From Tetrapyrgos nigripes (lineage: Eukaryota > Basidiomycota > Agaricomycetes > Agaricales > Campanellaceae): 64,000 bases of DNA. A program made the translations under genes and the position numbers. Where the stretch lies: NCBI GenBank assembly GCA_013368315.1, contig JAACJM010000011.1:124001-188000 (forward strand), in the 5' to 3' direction. Shown one piece after another: positions 58,701-64,000 of the stretch (the first letter of the stretch is position 1; the number at the start of each line of letters is the position of its first letter). The notes beneath the pieces are model-generated. The model was not told the DNA's origin. It ran no database searches and was given only the letters and a program-made list of their open reading frames with translations.

Positions 58701-61700
58701 GACCCATTTCGCAGTATGAACATCCAACGCAGCCAAAATATCGTCCAGAATCACAATCTGCGCTTTCGAATAAACCGCTCTCGCAAGCGTTAGTCGAGCT
58801 TTTTGACCCCCACTCAAAGTTTGACCTCGTTCCCCGACTTCAGTTTGATCACCTGCTTTGAACAACGACAGGTCGCGTTGGAGAGCGCATTGGTGTAGAA
58901 CCTTTTGGTAACGGTCTTCGTTATAGTCAGAGTTGAAGACAATGTTTTCCTGATGAGAAGAATAAGAAGAGTAATATAAAGAGACGGAGCGCCGACGGTA
59001 TGGTGTTTACTCACCTTGATAGTCTGATTAAGAACCCAAGACTCCTGAGGTGCATATGCAATACCACCTTCTCTCGGAAGGTTGACCCAAGACTCGTTAG
59101 CAGTAGTCGGTGGTACAAAATGCATTTCACCTGCGAGTGGAATGACAAAGAAGGGCCACAGAAAGTATCGCGTCAGCACCTCCAAATATCATTGTACTAG
59201 TACAGAGGAAACGTACCCAGTAACGCCAAAAGCAACGCCGTCTTTCCTGAACCCGTCGGCCCCAGAATGAGATTGAGATGTCCTTGTTTGAAAACGAGTT
59301 TGTCTTCGACCTTCAACAAAAACCTTCGCCTCGACGATGAAAGTAAAGGTGTAGATGTCCCGTCTCCCGATCCTGACAGTGCAGAGTCCTTCGACCATGC
59401 AAATGTGGCATTACAGAAACCAGTATCATGGATATGCTCAGGTGGGACCGGTGAGGTTGACGGGGAAGCACTAGCACCAGTACCTGCATCAGCTGCGTCA
59501 CCGGTGGTAATCGTGCTTGAGGGATTTTCAGTGAAATCATCAATGAGTTCGGTCTGTGCAACAAGCGTCTACCATCAGCCCCCAGCCAGGGAAAGAACAG
59601 AACTGTTCCACATACATTATGCAAAAAGTCGGTAATCCTATTGCTCGAAATATTGGCCGCAATGAATGTCCCCACGGTAGTAAACAAGAACCGGATGTAG
59701 AGTCCAAAGGTTTCGAATATAGTCATGGAAGAAAAGACGATTGACGCTGTGAGTTCTTGTTTGCGGACAATCGCACTAGAAGGAAATACATGACCCCGTT
59801 ATTAGCAACAGATTTCTAGACAGGTCAAACAGAGATGGGGCTTACTGGACAGCAAACGTTGTGCCCATTGTCACGAACGCTATTACTAGACTGCATCATC
59901 CAATAAGTCAACGTAAATAGAGGAAAGCAAACCACCCACTTCACAACTCCCAACCCCATCTCCAACGTCCTCCCCTTCCTAATAAAAACCAACTCGTCTT
60001 CCCTCTTCTCCCCAATCAATCCCTGCATCTTAACCTCCCACCCAAACAACTTGACCATCCTCAACACATTGATGGTATCGGAAAACGTTTGGACACGAGC
60101 GTCTGTCTTTTTCATTTTAGCGGCTTGGACTTTGCCGCCTAGTGTGGTGAGATAGGAGGGGATGGGGGCTAGGAGGATGGTGAGGCCGATTCCGACGAGA
60201 GCGCTGGTAGTGGTAGGGAGGGAGAGAAGGAAGATTTAGAGTCAGATCAGAAAAAGAAAGGCTTAGAAAGGGGCAATAAAATTTTTTTAAAAAAAGAGAA
60301 AGAAAAGAAAGAAAGAGAACAATCCTCACCTCCACCCAAGAATACTATACAAAAACACCGCATACAACGTCAACTCGACTGGTACAGTCCCAAAACCTTC
60401 GAATACCTGTGTTAGTCGCATGAACGTCTGCAAGTCATTCGTCACTAAGTTGTTGATCTTTCCGTAGACGTTTGATTTTGCTCCTTCTGCGTCTTGGTCC
60501 TGGCTCTGGGGTTGACTAGGTTTGTCCTTGGTTTTGGCTTTGGCTTTGGCTTTGGTTTTGTTATTGGCGTTATTGGTGTTATCGGTATTAGTGCTGCTGC
60601 CGGCGTTGGCATCATCAATAGTACTCGTCGTACTAGAGTCCTCATTGACATCAGATTTTCCCTCCAAAGCAGCATCATTCTTGATTCGCATCCGTAAAGC
60701 CTGCTCGAAAACAAGTTGTTGGACGAGTGCTTCAATCCTGACTTCTGTATGGAACTAGTAGGAGCAAGAAGCATGAAGCATGAAGCAGAAGAGAGAAGGA
60801 AAACAAAACAAGGAAGTAAAAGACGTGAGCATAGGTATTGTACATATATACACACAACTGAAGAACAAACCACGCTCGCTCACCAATATACGAAAATACC
60901 ATTCAAACGACAAAGCTTCCAACACCGGAGAAAGGAACAATCCGATGATCCAAACCCAAGGACGGATAGTAGCGTTTTGGCCGTCGGTCTCCATGTATCT
61001 GTAGTAGTTGAAGGGTAACGTTAAACATCATGAGATGAGATGTGGGTTGACAGTCATAGAAGACAGACAAGACACTCACCTCAACAACCGATTGAGAGCA
61101 AAAGGCCCCATAACAGATACCGAACCCTGGATCGGAGCGACCCATAAGAACGCCTGGATGTATGTCCACCAGAATGATCGCAGGATACCCCAGACGAGAC
61201 GCCGTTTCTTTGCTCCGGAGAAGATGTCGATGTGCTGAAAGATAGTAACAGCGTAGGTGAGCATAGTGCCATAACTCCCAGAAGGGAAAAAAACTAAAAG
61301 TAGAGAAGGCACTACTACTACTAATACTCACCTTGAAATACTTATCCCTCAAATGACTCGACCAATCCCAATCCGCAAGAGGAGGAAACTGGTCAAAAGG
61401 TAGATGGTCCACTTTTTTCGCAGCAAAGATGACGCCAGACATAAAGTTGATGCACATGAGTGAGAAGAGAGAACAAGTTTGGTCGGGACTGGATTCTACG
61501 GGGTTCTGCGTGTTTCGTGAATGGGGTACGGGTTACGTAGGAAAAAAGGCATTGGAAGACGCGACGCACCTTTGGATCGACGGGAACATATTCCCTAGGA
61601 CTGAACAGCGGAACAATCACAGAAATGAACCCCAAAACACCAATCTTGGACCAAAGATACGCTCCTTCACATAGATCGACCGGAGTCTTGTCAAAGGTTC

Positions 61701-62277
61701 CCAGAGGGACAATGTCGCGATAGACATACAGTAAAAATGGAATCAAAAGGATGATTTCCAAGTGAACGAGGCATATAGACTTGCATCTCCTATCCACTGA
61801 AGGAGAGAGGGACAACAAAGCGAGACACGACGCGTAGACCTTGTGTGCAAAAAGGTTAAAACCAGTCTCATAAGTAAAAACCTAGGCGAGTTGCCCACTC
61901 ACAAAAAGCAAACACGTCAACTGAACCGCACGCGTAGGATGCAGCCCTTGACTTTCCTCAACCCCTCCAGATTCAGAAGCAACACTCCCGCATTTCCTAG
62001 CAATTGTAGTACCAATCGTCAACCCGAGCATCGTTAGGCATCCTATCAACTTGAGGACTCTCCATGTGTAGATGAACTGTATATTTCTTTCTTGACCAGG
62101 GATTTTGACGTTCTTCAGATGCTCCGAGGAGGAGGAGTCCTCGTCCTCGTTGGTGCCAGCATGGTGGCGATTGCGCTGCAAGAACCTGGATCGACCGACA
62201 TGGAGGAGAAGAATACAGAAGGAAGCGAGTGCGGCGTATGCCGGGATTTCGGGAATTGGTACCGGTAGTAATGGCAT
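55725..62277 (-). CDS. ABC transporter, C family (MRP-like), copy 2
   Basis: Paralogue of the gene at 47236-53758 with the same exon layout. Start [23 protein letters not shown]1 has [22 protein letters not shown] and [13 protein letters not shown]2 has GRTGSGK-S across an intron, [26 protein letters not shown] and IAHRLQT. The intron after LLLLDE (56105-56156) has a standard GT donor, unlike copy 1. Differences cluster in the N-terminal loop ([12 protein letters not shown]), in the low-complexity linker ([14 protein letters not shown]) and in membrane segments ([20 protein letters not shown] for [20 protein letters not shown]), so substrate range may differ. I see no inactivating change. Confidence 0.85.
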
Positions 62278-62448
62278 CGAATTCGGTTTTCCCCCCTGCT
62301 AAGTTGAAAGTACTCTTGCAAACGCGTCGAGGTAGACCGTGGTTGAGGGACAAGTGCTTTACTATCCTAGTGCAAGTCGGTTTAATATACAAAAATGCGC
62401 GGGTACCTATCACTATCATATCTCTTGACTCGACCTTGTCCGCACTTG

Positions 62449-62746
62449 GCATCAGGAAATCGGGTCCGGGTGGTTTGCGGGTGGTTGTACAACCAAAATA
62501 ACCCCGGAAGTTCACCAGTGTCCAAGGTAAACTCGGCCTTCCGGCCAATTATTCTCCCTTTCCAAGCTGCCGGCTTTGTCCCATTGCTCATACTCTCATT
62601 CTAAGCCCTGTAAGGACTTTGAGGCACTAATAGGAGGTGTGGAGCAAGTTGGGCAAGCCCGAGGAATCGAGGAAATCTGAAGAAATTGGCTTGCAAGCGC
62701 GATAACCATCAAAAACCCGAAAGTTCAAACACCCTTTTCCTGATGC
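62449..62746. mobile_element. Candidate non-autonomous inverted-repeat element (MITE-like), 298 bp
   Basis: GCATCAGGAAA at 62449-62459 is matched by its reverse complement TTTCCTGATGC at 62736-62746. The span is absent at the equivalent place in unit 1, where DNA similar to both flanks is joined with only about 20 bp of other sequence. No coding content. A target-site duplication is not clear, so the element type is open. Confidence 0.5.
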
Positions 62747-63765
62747 ATCCGTCCTAAGCTTAGGCTCGAGCTATAGTACTCAGTTTATAATACGATCTAG
62801 AGCTATTGCACAATCCGCACACCCATACAGACTTGATACAGACAAACACTGCCAGCGAACATTAAAATTTGATAAAGATCCGGATATCCAACTTCCGACT
62901 CCCAAGGGTACAGTAACTGACCGTACTTACTCTCACTGACCAAACTCATTAAAAACTTTCAGTTCTCGGTCCTAGCCCAGTAATACACTCCTCCTCCTCA
63001 TACTTTACGAGATAAAAGATTATATATATCATATGTATGTAAGTATGTAAGTATGTACCTATACAAAACAAGAAGAGATTTTTCTATCCTACTTTGAAGT
63101 GAAGTGAAGAATGTAAAGAGTCAGACTTCACATATCGTTTGGTTTACGACTGAGATTATGGGCTACGGGCTATGGGTTTGGGTTGTGATTGATTGGAGTT
63201 CTTCTCTTCTCTTAACTTCGAAGTGAAGAGGGAAGGAAAAGAAGACGAAAAAAGGAGCAGAGAGGAGAGAGGAGACAAGAAAGCACTTCGATATCCAGAG
63301 AGTAAGAGAGGAACAAGAAAGAAAGGGTGAAGGAGCGATAGAGGGTGATGATAGAATGGTGAGAAGACGAACGGACGGACGGAACAGGAAGATGATGATA
63401 AGACGAAAAGGTGATAGAGAGGTAGAGATAAAGGAGGAGAGGAGACAGAGCGGGGATTGACGACGAGGAACTCAGTCGGTTCAGAACCAGAAAAATGAAA
63501 TGAAAACAAAAGTGTTAAATAACGAGAGTGGACCGCATCTGCCAAAAACAGGCGTGCGTTGAGAGAAATCCAGTATGTATGTATGTACAACTGCCAGATT
63601 AAGAAAGGGAAAGAAAGAAACCGAGGATAAAAGGGACAAGAGCAGACGGATAACCCACACACATCGTACTGTTATACACCACAGCCAGCCAACACTTCAA
63701 CAACACTGACATGTCCATAAATACTTCTTCTTTCCTTCTTTCCTTCTACCTTTCCACACTACACC
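62747..63765. other. Spacer with purine-rich tract, unit 2
   Basis: Counterpart of 53950-54894, including the purine-rich 3' flank of the serine-rich gene (63060-63620) and the GTATGTAT microsatellite. No other gene seen. Confidence 0.5.
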
Positions 63766-64000
63766 CTACTTCTTCGCACTCAACGTCAAACTCCTCATAC
63801 TCTCCTCCAACAACGATGTAACATGACAACTACACTCCTGCATCTGCGTCTGGGTAGGCATAGGCCCCTTCACCTTATCCTTCTCAGCCTGCAAAGACGA
63901 TGACGATACAGGTACAGGTACAGGATCAACATCAACAACCCTAACAACCGCTTTACCCTCCAACACTTTTCGGACCTTGTCTGCATCCCAAAGCTTGGGA
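63766..64000 (-). CDS. Serine-rich hypothetical protein, copy 2 (3' part only)
   Basis: The C-terminal 77 residues of the paralogue of the gene at 54895-55667; the rest lies outside the window. It reads PKLWDADKVRKVLEGKAVV, where copy 1 has PKAWVADKVRK, then the same VVDVDPVPVPVSSSS tail and the end CHVTSLLEESMRSLTLSAKK. Because this copy sits at the outer edge of the duplication it probably keeps the original 5' end and promoter. Function unknown. Confidence 0.65.
   Translation of the reverse strand, partial: PKLWDADKVRKVLEGKAVVRVVDVDPVPVPVSSSSLQAEKDKVKGPMPTQTQMQECSCHVTSLLEESMRSLTLSAKK

Larger units (their letters stand above)
55644..64000. repeat. 8.5-kb tandem duplication, unit 2 (runs off the window)
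   Basis: Second unit, beginning at GGCCTGCAACGTGTAA. It carries the same gene order as unit 1. Between ABC start and serine-rich stop it is about 350 bp longer than unit 1, mostly from an inserted element at 62449-62746. Confidence 0.9.

Overview
The window is nuclear DNA of a filamentous basidiomycete, most likely an agaricomycete. Genes are dense and split by many short introns of about 50-60 bases. Several families are typical of or expanded in these fungi: DUF6534 membrane proteins, DUF6699 proteins, F-box/leucine-rich proteins and a MEF2-like MADS factor. There are no operons, CRISPR arrays or bacterial signals. Gene models were spliced by eye, so exon edges are best guesses; the outer start and stop codons are firmer.

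Layout. 1-5 kb: tail of an unidentified gene, then NADP-glutamate dehydrogenase facing the nucleoporin SEH1 tail to tail. 5.3-8.1 kb: two decayed F-box remnants that resemble each other. 8.1-10 kb: a secreted family 1 pectate lyase. 11.4-11.9 kb: an orphan ORF. 12.4-17.3 kb: a divergent pair encoding the beta (carboxyltransferase) and alpha (biotin carboxylase plus biotin carrier) subunits of an acyl-CoA carboxylase, sharing a 108-bp promoter; the alpha subunit ends in SRL, a peroxisomal targeting tripeptide. 17.7-19.1 kb: an extended SDR reductase, convergent with the Listerin E3 ligase (19.2-25.8 kb). 26.3-28.5 kb: a DUF6534 membrane protein, divergent from a Jen1-like carboxylate transporter (29.5-31.3 kb). 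31.5-36.7 kb: a tandem pair of F-box genes, one copy carrying a solo LTR in its 3' flank. 38.2-41.4 kb: a MADS-box regulator. 42.3-43.7 kb: a broken sulfate permease (SulP) gene. 45.9-46.6 kb: a DUF6699 protein. 47.2-64 kb: a tandem duplication with a period of about 8.5 kb, carrying an ABCC transporter and a serine-rich hypothetical gene.

The points I find most interesting are the probable peroxisomal acyl-CoA carboxylase; five candidate GC-AG introns, one of which has a normal GT donor in the paralogous ABC gene; the junction of the 8.5-kb duplication, which gives a truncated gene copy a new start codon; and transposable-element insertions that can be dated relative to the two tandem duplications. 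I found no evidence for a biosynthetic gene cluster. The genes look like ordinary metabolism, transport and quality control, with recent local duplication.
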